From: Pseudomonadota bacterium
GTDB lineage: Bacteria > Pseudomonadota > Alphaproteobacteria > Reyranellales > Reyranellaceae
DNA: 64,000 bases
NCBI GenBank assembly: GCA_018242505.1
Contig: JAFEBU010000038.1
Span: 243,607-307,606, forward strand
Direction: 5' to 3'
Part shown: positions 33,700-42,036 of the stretch, one piece after another
How the letters are laid out: the number at the start of each line of letters is the position of its first letter
Position numbering within the stretch: the first letter of the stretch is position 1
Made by a program: the position numbers and the translations under genes
The notes under the pieces: generated by a model
The model's database searches: none
What the model saw: only the letters and a program-made list of their open reading frames with translations
What the model was told of the DNA's origin: nothing

Positions 33700-34458
33700 C
33701 TATTTCGCCAGATGCTTGCCGAAAAAGGCGAACACCTTGCTCCAGCCGTCCATCGCCTGCTCGGGCCGGTAGAGTGGCCGATGCCAATAGAAGAAGCCGT
33801 GGCCGGCCCCGTCGTAGCGATGGAACTCGTACGTCTTGCCCTGTTTCTTGAGCTCGGCCTCGTGCTGGTCCACCTGCTCAGGGCTTGGCGCGCGATCGTC
33901 ATTGCCGAACAGGCCGAGCAGCGGACAGGAGAGATCCTTGGTCATGTCGATCGGTGCAACCGGAGTCTTGGCGTTGAGCTCCTCCTTGCCCATGACCACG
34001 CGGCCGCCCCAAAGCTCGACGCAGGCGTCGACGTCCTTCTTCTGGCACGCATAGATGACGGCGTGCCGACCTCCGGAACAGGAGCCGAAAAGGCCAACCT
34101 TGCCATTGTGGTTGGGCTGCGCACGCATCCACTGCACGGCAGCCGTGGTGTCGCCGACCATCTGGGCGTCGGCGATGCCACCCTCGGCGCGCACCTTGGC
34201 GGCGACATCGTCCGGGTTGCCATCGCTGCCTCCGCCTTCGCGCTCGTAGAGGTTGGCGCAGATCGCGAGATACCCGTGATGCGCAAACCGGCGCGTCGTC
34301 TCGATGTAAAATTCGCTCCAGCCGGGAAGATGATGGATGAGCACGACGCCCGGGAAACGGCCCGGGCCGGACGGCTTTGCCACATAGGCAGTGATCGGGG
34401 TCCCCTTGTCGCCGTTGATGGTCACGTTCTCGCAGGTCATACCTCGGTAGAATGACAT
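33700..34458 (-). CDS. Dienelactone hydrolase-family protein
   Basis: 252 residues, alpha/beta hydrolase. The nucleophile elbow is GLFGSCSGGRHAVIYA (Ser in the family variant GxCxGG usually Cys-X-Gly-Gly; here SCSGG), the acid is in LLGLFGNDDRAPSPEQV, and the histidine in YDGAGHGFFYWHRP. The FPGVVLIHHLPGWSEFYIETTRRFA segment is typical of DLH-type enzymes. The substrate is unknown. ATG at 34458 has GGAGGAG four bases upstream; the much longer open frame to 35445 is the antisense shadow of the nucleoside hydrolase gene. Confidence 0.87.
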   Translation of the reverse strand: MSFYRGMTCENVTINGDKGTPITAYVAKPSGPGRFPGVVLIHHLPGWSEFYIETTRRFAHHGYLAICANLYEREGGGSDGNPDDVAAKVRAEGGIADAQMVGDTTAAVQWMRAQPNHNGKVGLFGSCSGGRHAVIYACQKKDVDACVELWGGRVVMGKEELNAKTPVAPIDMTKDLSCPLLGLFGNDDRAPSPEQVDQHEAELKKQGKTYEFHRYDGAGHGFFYWHRPLYRPEQAMDGWSKVFAFFGKHLAK

Positions 34459-34567
34459 CGATCTCCTCCTCGAGCGTTGACAAGCCTGGGATTGGCGCGG
34501 GCGAGTATTCGGCGATCGTGCACGAGACGCAACAAGAGGGAGCGGAGCATCGCGGAGTGAAGCAGGC

Positions 34568-35518
34568 GTGACACTCAACAGGCTGATCGTCGATACCGAC
34601 GGCGGCGTCGACGATGCCCAGGCGCTCCTGTTGCTGATCGCTGCCGGCCGTACGCCGAGCGCTATCACCACGGTGTATGGCAACGTGGACCTGGAGACAG
34701 CCACCCGGAACGTGCTGGCCGCGCTCGCCATCGCTGGCGCGACCATCCCGGTGCATGCCGGCGCCGCGCAGCCGCTTGTGCACTCCCGGATCGACGCCCG
34801 CCATGTCCACGGCGAGGATGGGCTGGGCGGCGCGCCGCGCCCGGCACGGACCGGCGAGCTCGCCGGCTCCGACGCTGTCGGCTTCCTCGCCTCGACGCTC
34901 GAAGCGGCGGCAGCGACGGGCGAGCGCGTCGATCTGCTGACGATCGGCCCGCTCACCAACCTCGCACTGGCGCTGCAGCGCGCGCCGGCCATCGCCCGCG
35001 GCATCGGCCGGCTGACCATCATGGGCGGCACGCTCCATGGTCGTGGCAACGTCACACCGGCCGCCGAGTTCAACGTCTTCTGCGACCCAGAGGCGGCCGC
35101 CATCGTGTTCGGCGTCGCGCTCGACACCACGGTCGTGCCCTGGGAGACGTGCTTGGCGCACAGGCTGAGCGGCGCCGAGATCGACCGGATGTTCGCGCCG
35201 GTCCCCGACAGCGAGTACGAGGCGTTCGCGCGGGCCCTGGTGCAGCACGACCGCGACAGGCATATCCGCAGCGGCAAGGGTGACTGCTTCTTTCTGATCG
35301 ATCCCCTGGCCGCCGCCGTCGTCGTCGAACCGGCCATCGTGACCCGGTCGGAGCGCGCCTCCATCGCGGTCTCGCTCGAGCCTGGCCTCACTCGCGGCAT
35401 GACGGTGATCGATCCGTCAGGACGCATCGGAACGCCTATGGCCACGCTTGTCGAGCAGGCAGACAGCGACCGCCTCGCCGCACTCTATGCGGCGTCGGTG
35501 GCCTACGCGCCGCGGTAG
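34568..35518 (+). CDS. Nucleoside hydrolase (IunH/UrhA family)
   Basis: 316 residues. The N-terminal calcium-binding motif is IVDTDGGVDDAQALLLL (usually DTDPGxDDA; Pro is Gly here). It is followed by TTVYGNVDLETATRN and LLTIGPLTNLALAL, MGGTLHGRGNVTPAAEFNVFCDPEAA with the active-site Asn/Glu/Phe-Asn region, and a C-terminal Asp in FFLIDPLAAAVVV. It cleaves the N-glycosidic bond of nucleosides in purine/pyrimidine salvage. The start is GTG at 34568. It diverges from the dienelactone hydrolase-like gene across 109 bp. Confidence 0.9.
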   Translation: MTLNRLIVDTDGGVDDAQALLLLIAAGRTPSAITTVYGNVDLETATRNVLAALAIAGATIPVHAGAAQPLVHSRIDARHVHGEDGLGGAPRPARTGELAGSDAVGFLASTLEAAAATGERVDLLTIGPLTNLALALQRAPAIARGIGRLTIMGGTLHGRGNVTPAAEFNVFCDPEAAAIVFGVALDTTVVPWETCLAHRLSGAEIDRMFAPVPDSEYEAFARALVQHDRDRHIRSGKGDCFFLIDPLAAAVVVEPAIVTRSERASIAVSLEPGLTRGMTVIDPSGRIGTPMATLVEQADSDRLAALYAASVAYAPR

Positions 35519-35571
35519 AGCATCGGCGATTGCCTCTCCTCCTGGGAAGAGGCACAGGATTGAAAGGGGCG

Positions 35572-36273
35572 TTAGACCAGCGTGCAGGTGACGGTGCCGC
35601 AGCCGTCGACGAAGCCGGCGAGCGTATCGCCCTTCACCACTGCCGCCACGCCTTCGGGCGTGCCGCTGTAGATCAGGTCGCCGGCAGCCAGCGCCACCAG
35701 GCCCGAGAGATAGGCGATCGTCTCGGGAACGCTCCAGATCAGCGCGTTGAGATCCGACTTCTGGCGCGTCTTGCCGTTCACATCGAGCTGGATCGTGCCC
35801 TTGGCGGGATGGCCGATCGTGGCGGCGGGATAGATCTCGCCGATCGGCGCCGACTGGTCGAAGCCCTTGCCCATGTCCCACGGACGACCCATGTCCTTGG
35901 CCTGGTTCTGCAGGTCGCGACGGGTCATGTCGAGGCCGCAGGCGTAACCGAAGACGTGGTCCAGCGCCTTGTCGACCGGGATGTCGGCACCGCCCGACTT
36001 CATGGCCACCACCAGTTCCATCTCGTGGTGCAGGTTCTTGGTCGCTGGCGGATAGGCGACTTTGGCCGGATTCTTCGGGTCGGCGCAGATCACGATGGCG
36101 TCGGCCGGCTTGGTGAAGAAGAAGGGCGGCTCACGGTCGGGATCGTGCCCCATCTCGCGGGCGTGGGCGGCGTAATTGCGGCCAACGCAAAAGATGCGCC
36201 GGACCGGGAACAGATCCTTGGTGCCGTGGACCGGAACCCCGACCGTTGCCGGCGGCGTCAGAACGTAGGCCAT
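35572..36273 (-). CDS. Fumarylacetoacetate hydrolase-family protein
   Basis: 233 residues with the FAH C-terminal fold: [27 protein letters not shown], the metal site [12 protein letters not shown] (ExE), [36 protein letters not shown], and [13 protein letters not shown]. Members hydrolyse or decarboxylate 2-oxo acids in aromatic breakdown, or act as oxaloacetate decarboxylase or fumarylpyruvate hydrolase. The [10 protein letters not shown] stretch and short length fit the fumarylpyruvate hydrolase-like group, but specificity is not certain. Confidence 0.9.
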   Translation of the reverse strand: MAYVLTPPATVGVPVHGTKDLFPVRRIFCVGRNYAAHAREMGHDPDREPPFFFTKPADAIVICADPKNPAKVAYPPATKNLHHEMELVVAMKSGGADIPVDKALDHVFGYACGLDMTRRDLQNQAKDMGRPWDMGKGFDQSAPIGEIYPAATIGHPAKGTIQLDVNGKTRQKSDLNALIWSVPETIAYLSGLVALAAGDLIYSGTPEGVAAVVKGDTLAGFVDGCGTVTCTLV

Positions 36274-36325
36274 CTCTTTCTCCTTGGAAGGGGTGTCTTT
36301 ATGAAGGTGGCAGGAGCCCGATTCA

Positions 36326-36973
36326 ATGTCCGATCCTCATGATGTGACCGACCTGCGGCCCAATGCGATGCCCGAAATCCTGGAAGTGCAGGCCGATTCG
36401 GCCGATTCGACACTGGGCTGGGCCTCGCTGGGCGCGCGACGCTGGCGTTGCGTGCTGGGCGCGGGCGGCGTGCGCGAGGACAAGGTGGAAGGCGATGCGG
36501 CGACGCCGGCCGGCGAGTACCCGCTGCGACGGATCTATTTCCGCAACGACCGGCTGGTGTTGCCCCGGGTCCGCCTGCCGGCGCGACCGATCAACCGGCA
36601 GGATGGCTGGTGCGACGACCCGCGCTCGCCCGCCTATAACCGGCTGGTCCACATCCCCAACGACTGGAGCCACGAGAAGATGTGGCGCGAGGACGGGCTC
36701 TACGATCTCCTGGTCGTGATCGGCTACAACGACGACCCGCCGGAGGGCGAATGGGGCAGCGCGATCTTCCTCCATATCGCGCGTGACGACCTGAGCCCCA
36801 CCCGCGGCTGCATCGCCTTCGCCCGCGATGATCTTCTGGAGCTGGTGACGCTCATCGGCCCCAAGACGCGCGTGAACGTGCACTCGCTGCCCAAGGCCGA
36901 GACCTCGCCGCGACCGTCGGACGGCGATGACGACATGAAGCAATTCGAGGACTTCGACGAACGCGATTGGTGA
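36326..36973 (+). CDS. YkuD (L,D-transpeptidase catalytic) domain protein
   Basis: 215 residues. The catalytic pattern is [21 protein letters not shown] (His, then Ser/Arg-Gly-Cys), as in the YkuD fold that makes 3-3 peptidoglycan cross-links or attaches proteins. The [18 protein letters not shown] and [20 protein letters not shown] segments match the short alphaproteobacterial subgroup of the family. No signal peptide is seen, which is odd for a periplasmic enzyme and is shared by that subgroup as far as I recall. An acidic tail ([17 protein letters not shown]) ends it. Confidence 0.85.
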   Translation: MSDPHDVTDLRPNAMPEILEVQADSADSTLGWASLGARRWRCVLGAGGVREDKVEGDAATPAGEYPLRRIYFRNDRLVLPRVRLPARPINRQDGWCDDPRSPAYNRLVHIPNDWSHEKMWREDGLYDLLVVIGYNDDPPEGEWGSAIFLHIARDDLSPTRGCIAFARDDLLELVTLIGPKTRVNVHSLPKAETSPRPSDGDDDMKQFEDFDERDW

Positions 36974-37333
36974 GGCCGACGATCCGCCAGGACGTTGCTG
37001 TTACGCCTACTCCTCGCGGCACCGGCCTCCTCGAGGCTCCGGCACGTCAGCGATAATTCTGGTGCGCACAAAAATTCTGCTGATCGTCGCCGGTGAGTCG
37101 CTATGCACGGCCGCAAGGCTCGCCAGCACCGCGCGGCCGGGCGCGTTGGCGATGCTTTCCATCAGAGGGGAATCGCAGAAGCTCGTAGCCGGCCCGCTTC
37201 AAGCCAACAAAAAGGGACGCCCGATTTCTCGGACATCCCACTATCGCGGCGAGGTTAGGCGAAAAGAAACAGTCTGGCAACAGCAGGCGTGTCCCTATAG
37301 ATGAGATCCCCTTCGCTCCAGAGGGGAACAAAG
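36974..37333. other. 360-bp intergenic stretch before the Hsp70-like gene
   Basis: No credible ORF. A possible weak terminator is at about 37212-37241, where GGGA/TCCC and CCGA/TCGG can pair after an AAAAA run. The last 30 bases hold GAGGGG, the ribosome binding site of the Hsp70-like gene. A promoter for that gene should lie here, but no clear elements were found. Confidence 0.4.
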
Positions 37334-38584
37334 ATGATCGCTTGCGGATTGGATTTCGGGACATCGAACTCGGCGATCGGCGTCGCGCACGACAAGACGG
37401 TCGCGCTCGTGCCCGTCGAAGCGAGCAGCACGTTGATGGCGAGCGCGGTGTTCTTCGACTACGAAGCCAAAGGCCGGGTGCTGTACGGAAACGAGGCCAT
37501 CGCAGCCTATGTCGAACAGACCGAAGGCCGCTTGATGCGTGCGCTCAAGTCGATCCTGGGCTCTCCGCTGATCGACGAGGAAACCAGCCTGGGCGGCCGC
37601 AAGGTGCCGCTCACCAATGTCGTCGAAATCTTCGTGCGGCATCTGAAACAAAAGGCCGAGGCCTTCGCCGGACAGGAGATCACGGCCGTCGTGCACGGCC
37701 GGCCGGTACGCTTCGTCGACGATGACGACAGGGCAGACGCGCGTGCACAGGACGTGCTCGAGACCGTTGCCAGACGGGTGGGCTTTCGCGACGTCGCGTT
37801 CGTGTACGAACCCATTGCCGCCGCCTACCACTACGAACAGACGGTCCGGGACGAAGAGCTGGTATTGATCGCCGATATCGGCGGCGGCACGAGCGACTTC
37901 TCCGTCATCCGCGTCGGCCCGCAGCGCCGCAGCCGCGCCGACCGCACCCGAGACGTCCTTGCGACCGCCGGCGTCCGCGTGGGCGGCACCGACTTCGACA
38001 CCGCCCTCAGCCTCGCGTCGGCGATGCCGCTCCTGGGCCTTGGCACGCGCCTCATCGAAAAGAACCTGCCGATGCCGAGCGCCCTCTATCACGAGCTCGC
38101 CACCTGGCCGACCATCAACTTCGCGTACACCTACAAGACCGAGCGAGAGCTCGCCGAACTGGTCGCGCTCGCTTGCGAACCCGAAAAAGTGGAGCGTCTT
38201 CTGACCGTGGTGCGCAAACGGCTCGGGCATCGCCTGGCGTCTGCCATCGAGGATGCCAAGATCGCGTTGAGCGACGAGGAGCGCGCGGCCGTGTCCCTGG
38301 ATTTTCTCGAGACGGGCCTCGCGATCACGCCGATACGCGTCGAATTCGACCACGCCATCGAAGCGAGGATCGACCGTCTCTACAAAGCGGCGCGCGACTG
38401 CATCGCCACGGCAGGGCTCGACCCTTCCGCCATCGAGACGATCTTTCTCACCGGTGGGTCGAGCCGTGTGCCGGCCGTGCGCACGGCCATTGCACGAGCG
38501 GCGCCGTCGGCCCGTCTTGCCGGCGCTTCGGATCTCCTTTCCGTCGCACTGGGGCTGACTCAGATGGCGGGCGTCATGACATGA
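37334..38584 (+). CDS. Hsp70-family protein (YegD-like, ATPase domain only)
   Basis: 416 residues, an actin/Hsp70-fold ATPase without a substrate-binding domain. Phosphate 1 motif GLDFGTSNSAIGV, phosphate 2 motif IADIGGGTSDFSVI, adenosine motif TGGSSRVPAVR. This is the build of E. coli YegD, an atypical chaperone of unknown partner. The frame is open from 37301 but ATG 37334 has GAGGGG ahead. hrcA, a heat-shock repressor gene, lies 0.5 kb away on the other strand. Confidence 0.87.
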   Translation: MIACGLDFGTSNSAIGVAHDKTVALVPVEASSTLMASAVFFDYEAKGRVLYGNEAIAAYVEQTEGRLMRALKSILGSPLIDEETSLGGRKVPLTNVVEIFVRHLKQKAEAFAGQEITAVVHGRPVRFVDDDDRADARAQDVLETVARRVGFRDVAFVYEPIAAAYHYEQTVRDEELVLIADIGGGTSDFSVIRVGPQRRSRADRTRDVLATAGVRVGGTDFDTALSLASAMPLLGLGTRLIEKNLPMPSALYHELATWPTINFAYTYKTERELAELVALACEPEKVERLLTVVRKRLGHRLASAIEDAKIALSDEERAAVSLDFLETGLAITPIRVEFDHAIEARIDRLYKAARDCIATAGLDPSAIETIFLTGGSSRVPAVRTAIARAAPSARLAGASDLLSVALGLTQMAGVMT

Positions 38585-38649
38585 GTGTCATGGCCTGCAG
38601 ACCGGTCGCCGAAAAAGCCTTCCCGTCGGCGTCAGACGAGAGGCAAAGG

Positions 38650-38820
38650 ATGAAGACCCTTCTCGCTGCAGCCTTGTCTCTCCTGCTCGCGCCCCTGGAA
38701 ACGCTGGGCAACGACGACGCCGACATCGTGAGCTTCAACCTTCGACGGCGAGGACGTCAGCGGCCGGGTCGAGACGCTCGGCGTCTTCACCGCCGCCTTC
38801 GCGGGACAATCGGATCCGTG
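38650..38820 (+). pseudogene. Possible decayed secreted-protein gene
   Basis: Begins like a signal peptide, KTLLAAALSLLLAPLETLG, followed by NDDADIVSFN. A frame change of one base near 38743 then gives FDGEDVSGRVETLGVFTAAFAGQSDP and a stop at 38820. Read this way it is a short secreted protein with a single frameshift; read straight through it becomes arginine-rich nonsense. Evidence is compositional only. Confidence 0.25.
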
Positions 38821-38836
38821 AGTGCGCGGTTGTCGA

Positions 38837-38986
38837 CTACCGGTCTTTCCGTTTCTTGTTCGCGGCTTTCCGCTCACGATCTTCCTTGGCAAGGGAACGG
38901 TAGCCTCGCCACGCCAGGACCAATGCCATGAGCATTGCGATTATGCTGAGGATCAAGGTCATCGGTTCGGACACGGCAGAGTTCAT
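38837..38986 (-). CDS. Small single-helix membrane protein (49 aa)
   Basis: ATG at 38986 to TAG at 38837: MNSAVSEPMTLILSIIAML, then ALVLAWRGYRSLAKED and a lysine/arginine-rich tail (ERKAANKKRKDR). A hydrophobic helix with a strongly basic tail is a common small-protein layout. A GGGTGATCCG stretch, part of a 20-bp direct repeat (38981-39018), precedes the start. It is the first gene downstream of hrcA on the same strand, where grpE is often found. Confidence 0.5.
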   Translation of the reverse strand: MNSAVSEPMTLILSIIAMLMALVLAWRGYRSLAKEDRERKAANKKRKDR

Positions 38987-39087
38987 CGGATCACCCTACG
39001 GTTCATCGGATCACCCCAAGTCTTGCGGCTGGACCGCGCCAACGGCGTTCGTGAAAACGCCACTGACGTGGCGCGCTCCGATCGGCC

Positions 39088-40191
39088 TTATCCGACCATG
39101 CGGCCGATGGTGCGGGCGGTGTAGTCGACCAGCGGAATGATGCGCGCGTAGTTGAGGCGCGTGGGACCGATGACGCCGATCGCCCCCAGGATGCGCTCCT
39201 GCGAATCGCGGAACGGCGCCACCACCATCGAGCAGCCGGTATTGGCGAACATCGGATTGTCGGCGCCGATGAAGATCTGCACTCCTGCGGCGCCGTTGGC
39301 GAGCTCGAGCAGGCGGGCGAAGCTCTCTCCGCGCTCCAGAGCGTCGAACAGCGCACGTACCCGCTCGAGGTCGGCAATGGCGGTGATATCCTCGAGAAGC
39401 CGCGCCTGGCCGCGCACGATCAGAGCGCCGCCCGGCTCGCCGGCCCAGGTCGCAAGCCCCGACTCGATCACGCGCGCGGTCAGATCGTTCAGCTCGGCAC
39501 GCTTCAGCTTCAGATCCTCGAGGATCAGCCGCCGCGCCTCCTCGAAGGTGTGGCCGCTCAGCCGCGCATTGAGATAGTTGCTGGCTTCCGCGAGCGCCGA
39601 GGTGGGCATGCCGATCGGCGTATCGATCAGGCGGTTCTCGACCTGGCCCGACTGCGTCACGGTCACGACCAGCGCGCGGCCGGGGCCGAGATTGACGAAC
39701 TCGATGTGCTTCAGCGGCTGTTCGGTCTTGGGCGCCATGACGACGCTGGCGCAGCGCGACAGCCCGGACAGGAGGGTGGTTGCCTGATCCAACGCCTCAT
39801 TGACGCTGCGGCCGACCGCGGCGCAGCGTGCCTCGATGCTCTCGCGCTCCTCCTCGGAAAGATTGCCGACTTCGAGCAGGCCGTTCACGAACAGGCGCAG
39901 GCCGGCATCGGTCGGCAGTCGCCCCGCCGAGGTGTGCGGCGCATAGAGCAGGCCGAGATCCTGCAGGTCGGCCATGATGTTGCGGATGGTGGCCGGTGAC
40001 AACGTCTCGGTGATCTTGCGGGTGAGTGCGCGCGAGCCCACGGGCTCGCCGGTCTCGACATAGCTTTCGACCACGAGACGCAAGACCTCGCGCGCGCGGT
40101 CGTTCAGCTCGGCGACCGTGGCCGCCTGGCGCTGGACCGGCGTGGCGTCCCCCAGGACGCCTCCCGGCAATCCGATACGGTGAATGGCCAT
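39088..40191 (-). CDS. hrcA: Heat-inducible transcription repressor HrcA
   Basis: 367 residues. The N-terminal winged helix reads ELNDRAREVLRLVVESYVETGEPVGSRALTRKI, then LSPATIRNIMADLQDLGLLYAPHTSAGRLPTDAGLRLFVNGLL, which is specific to HrcA. The GAF-like C-terminal domain ends GAIGVIGPTRLNYARIIPLVDYTARTIGRM. It represses chaperone operons through CIRCE; no CIRCE element was seen in this window. It diverges from the rph side, a common alphaproteobacterial order. grpE does not follow. Confidence 0.95.
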   Translation of the reverse strand: MAIHRIGLPGGVLGDATPVQRQAATVAELNDRAREVLRLVVESYVETGEPVGSRALTRKITETLSPATIRNIMADLQDLGLLYAPHTSAGRLPTDAGLRLFVNGLLEVGNLSEEERESIEARCAAVGRSVNEALDQATTLLSGLSRCASVVMAPKTEQPLKHIEFVNLGPGRALVVTVTQSGQVENRLIDTPIGMPTSALAEASNYLNARLSGHTFEEARRLILEDLKLKRAELNDLTARVIESGLATWAGEPGGALIVRGQARLLEDITAIADLERVRALFDALERGESFARLLELANGAAGVQIFIGADNPMFANTGCSMVVAPFRDSQERILGAIGVIGPTRLNYARIIPLVDYTARTIGRMVG

Positions 40192-40258
40192 GCGAAAAAT
40201 GTAGGTAGGCCAGGCAGGCGGGTCAACGCGGGCCGATCACCGCGCCGGCTCGCGCGGC

Positions 40259-40618
40259 ATGGCGTTTCGGAGTAGAAAACGACCCGTGCTGTTGCGCCGA
40301 CTTCACTTCGAGCATCCGCGGACCGAGCGATCGATCGCCATCCACGGCCTGTCCTACGTCTGGGCCGGCTTGTTCGGTGCGGCCTATGTGGCATGGCGGG
40401 GCTGCGGGAGCGTCCCGCAGGCCATCGCCATAAACCTTGCCTTTGCGGTCGGCGTGGTCGTTCTGGTCGGTGTCACGACCTATATCGCGCCCGCGCAACA
40501 GTTCGTTGCCCTGATCGTCGCCCTGCCGGTCGTCCTGCTGTTGCAAGGCGAGTTCATGATCTCGCTCGTGCGTGCCGGCTTTCGCCGACGGGGCTGGATA
40601 ATCCGCACGGGCGACTGA
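40259..40618 (+). CDS. Small three-helix membrane protein, function unknown
   Basis: 119 residues. A basic N-terminus (FRSRKRPVLLRRLHFEHPRTERS) is followed by hydrophobic helices around GLSYVWAGLFGAAYVAW, AIAINLAFAVGVVVLVGVTTYIA and FVALIVALPVVLLLQGEFMISLV. It sits between hrcA (divergent) and rph. No family recognised. A GGGCGACTGA direct repeat at its stop codon (40608-40632) is a minor oddity. Confidence 0.65.
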   Translation: MAFRSRKRPVLLRRLHFEHPRTERSIAIHGLSYVWAGLFGAAYVAWRGCGSVPQAIAINLAFAVGVVVLVGVTTYIAPAQQFVALIVALPVVLLLQGEFMISLVRAGFRRRGWIIRTGD

Positions 40619-40702
40619 GAACGGGCGACTGATCGCGGTCGGGATGGCTTGTCGCTTGCACCGGCTTTGGCCATAAGCCTCCTCATTCCCAGGAGACAGT
40701 CC

Positions 40703-41422
40703 ATGCGCCCTTCCGGCCGCACACCCGATCAGCTTCGAAAGATTTCCCTCGAACCCGGCTTCTCGCGTCACGCCGAGGGGTCCTGCCTCGTGAAGTTCGG
40801 CGACACGCACGTACTGTGCACCGCCTCCGTCGACGACAAGGTGCCGCCGTGGATGCGCAACACGCAGCGCGGCTGGGTCACCGCCGAGTACGGCATGCTG
40901 CCGCGCTCGACCCACACCCGCACCGACCGCGAGGCCGCGCGCGGCAAGCAGTCGGGCCGGACCCAGGAGATCCAGCGCCTGATTGGCCGCTCGCTGCGCG
41001 CCGTAGTCGATCTCGGCACGATGGGCGAACGCCAGATCAACATCGACTGCGACGTGCTGCAGGCCGACGGCGGCACGCGCACCGCCAGCATCACGGGCTC
41101 GTGGGTGGCGCTGCACTTTGCCTTCGAGTGGCTGGTCAAGCAGGGCAAGCTCGCGGCCAATCCCATCACCGGCCAGGTCGCCGCCGTATCGTGCGGGCTG
41201 TGGCAGGGCACGCCGGTGCTCGACCTCGACTATGCCGAGGATTCCAAGGCCGAGGCCGATGCCAACTTCGTTCTGACCGGATCGGGCGGCATCGTCGAGG
41301 TGCAGGGCACCGCCGAGCAGGAGCCCTTCAGCGAGGCGCAGTTCCACGAACTCATGGCGCTCGCCAAGAAAGGCATCGGCGAGCTCGCCCAGCTGCAGCG
41401 GCTGGCGATCGGCAAGTCCTGA
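40703..41422 (+). CDS. rph: Ribonuclease PH
   Basis: 239 residues, the phosphorolytic 3'-exonuclease that trims tRNA 3' ends. The start [20 protein letters not shown] and the following [25 protein letters not shown] are diagnostic, as are [34 protein letters not shown] and [29 protein letters not shown] precedes ATG 40703; the longer frame from 40649 is rejected. Its stop overlaps the rdgB start (TGATG). Confidence 0.97.
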   Translation: MRPSGRTPDQLRKISLEPGFSRHAEGSCLVKFGDTHVLCTASVDDKVPPWMRNTQRGWVTAEYGMLPRSTHTRTDREAARGKQSGRTQEIQRLIGRSLRAVVDLGTMGERQINIDCDVLQADGGTRTASITGSWVALHFAFEWLVKQGKLAANPITGQVAAVSCGLWQGTPVLDLDYAEDSKAEADANFVLTGSGGIVEVQGTAEQEPFSEAQFHELMALAKKGIGELAQLQRLAIGKS

Positions 41423-42036
41423 TGGCGCGCCGGTTCTCGCTGCCCAAGCTGGTCGTGGCCACCCACAACCGGGGCAAGGCCGGCGAGATCCGCGCCATGC
41501 TGAAGCCGTTCGGCGTCGAGATCGTGTCGGCGGGCGAGCTCGGCTTGCCGGCACCGGACGAGACCGGCACCTCTTTCGAAGAGAATGCGACGCTGAAAGC
41601 GCTCGCGGCGACCCGCGCCAGCAGACTGCCGGTGCTGGCCGATGATTCGGGGCTCAGCGTCCATGCGCTCGACGGCGCGCCCGGCGTCTATACCGCCGAC
41701 TGGGAGGGACCGGACCGCGACGCCATGGTGGGCATGCGCCGCATCCAGGACGAGCTTGCCAAACGCGCCGTGCCCGACACCGACAGCGCGCGCACGGCGA
41801 CCTTCCACTGCGTGCTGGCACTGGCCTGGCCCGACGAACATCTCGAGCTGGTGCATGGCACGCTCGACGGCCGCATCGTCTGGCCGCCGCGCGGACAGGG
41901 TGGCCATGGCTACGACCCTTGTTTCCAGCCGATCGGCGAGCGCCGCACGACAGCCGAGATGACGGACGAGGAGAAGAACGCCATCAGCCATCGCGGCCGC
42001 GCCTTCCGCCTCCTGGTCGAGGCGTGCTTCAAATGA
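41422..42036 (+). CDS. rdgB: RdgB/HAM1-family XTP/dITP pyrophosphatase
   Basis: 204 residues. It removes non-canonical purine triphosphates (dITP, XTP). LVVATHNRGKAGEIRAML is the substrate-binding N-terminus; TSFEENATLKALAATRASRLPVLADDSGLSVHALDGAPGVYTADW holds the metal-binding acids; GHGYDPCFQPIGERRTTAEMTDEEKNAISHRGRAF is the C-terminal signature. It is coupled to rph upstream and overlaps hemW downstream (ATGA). Confidence 0.96.
   Translation: MARRFSLPKLVVATHNRGKAGEIRAMLKPFGVEIVSAGELGLPAPDETGTSFEENATLKALAATRASRLPVLADDSGLSVHALDGAPGVYTADWEGPDRDAMVGMRRIQDELAKRAVPDTDSARTATFHCVLALAWPDEHLELVHGTLDGRIVWPPRGQGGHGYDPCFQPIGERRTTAEMTDEEKNAISHRGRAFRLLVEACFK

Noticed and set aside
33700..35445. Extension of the dienelactone hydrolase gene to 581 residues
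   Set aside because: The extension lies on the antisense strand of the nucleoside hydrolase gene; ATG 34458 has an excellent ribosome binding site and the family N-terminus.
40192..40258. CIRCE element upstream of hrcA
   Set aside because: No TTAGCACTC-N9-GAGTGCTAA or near match in the gap.
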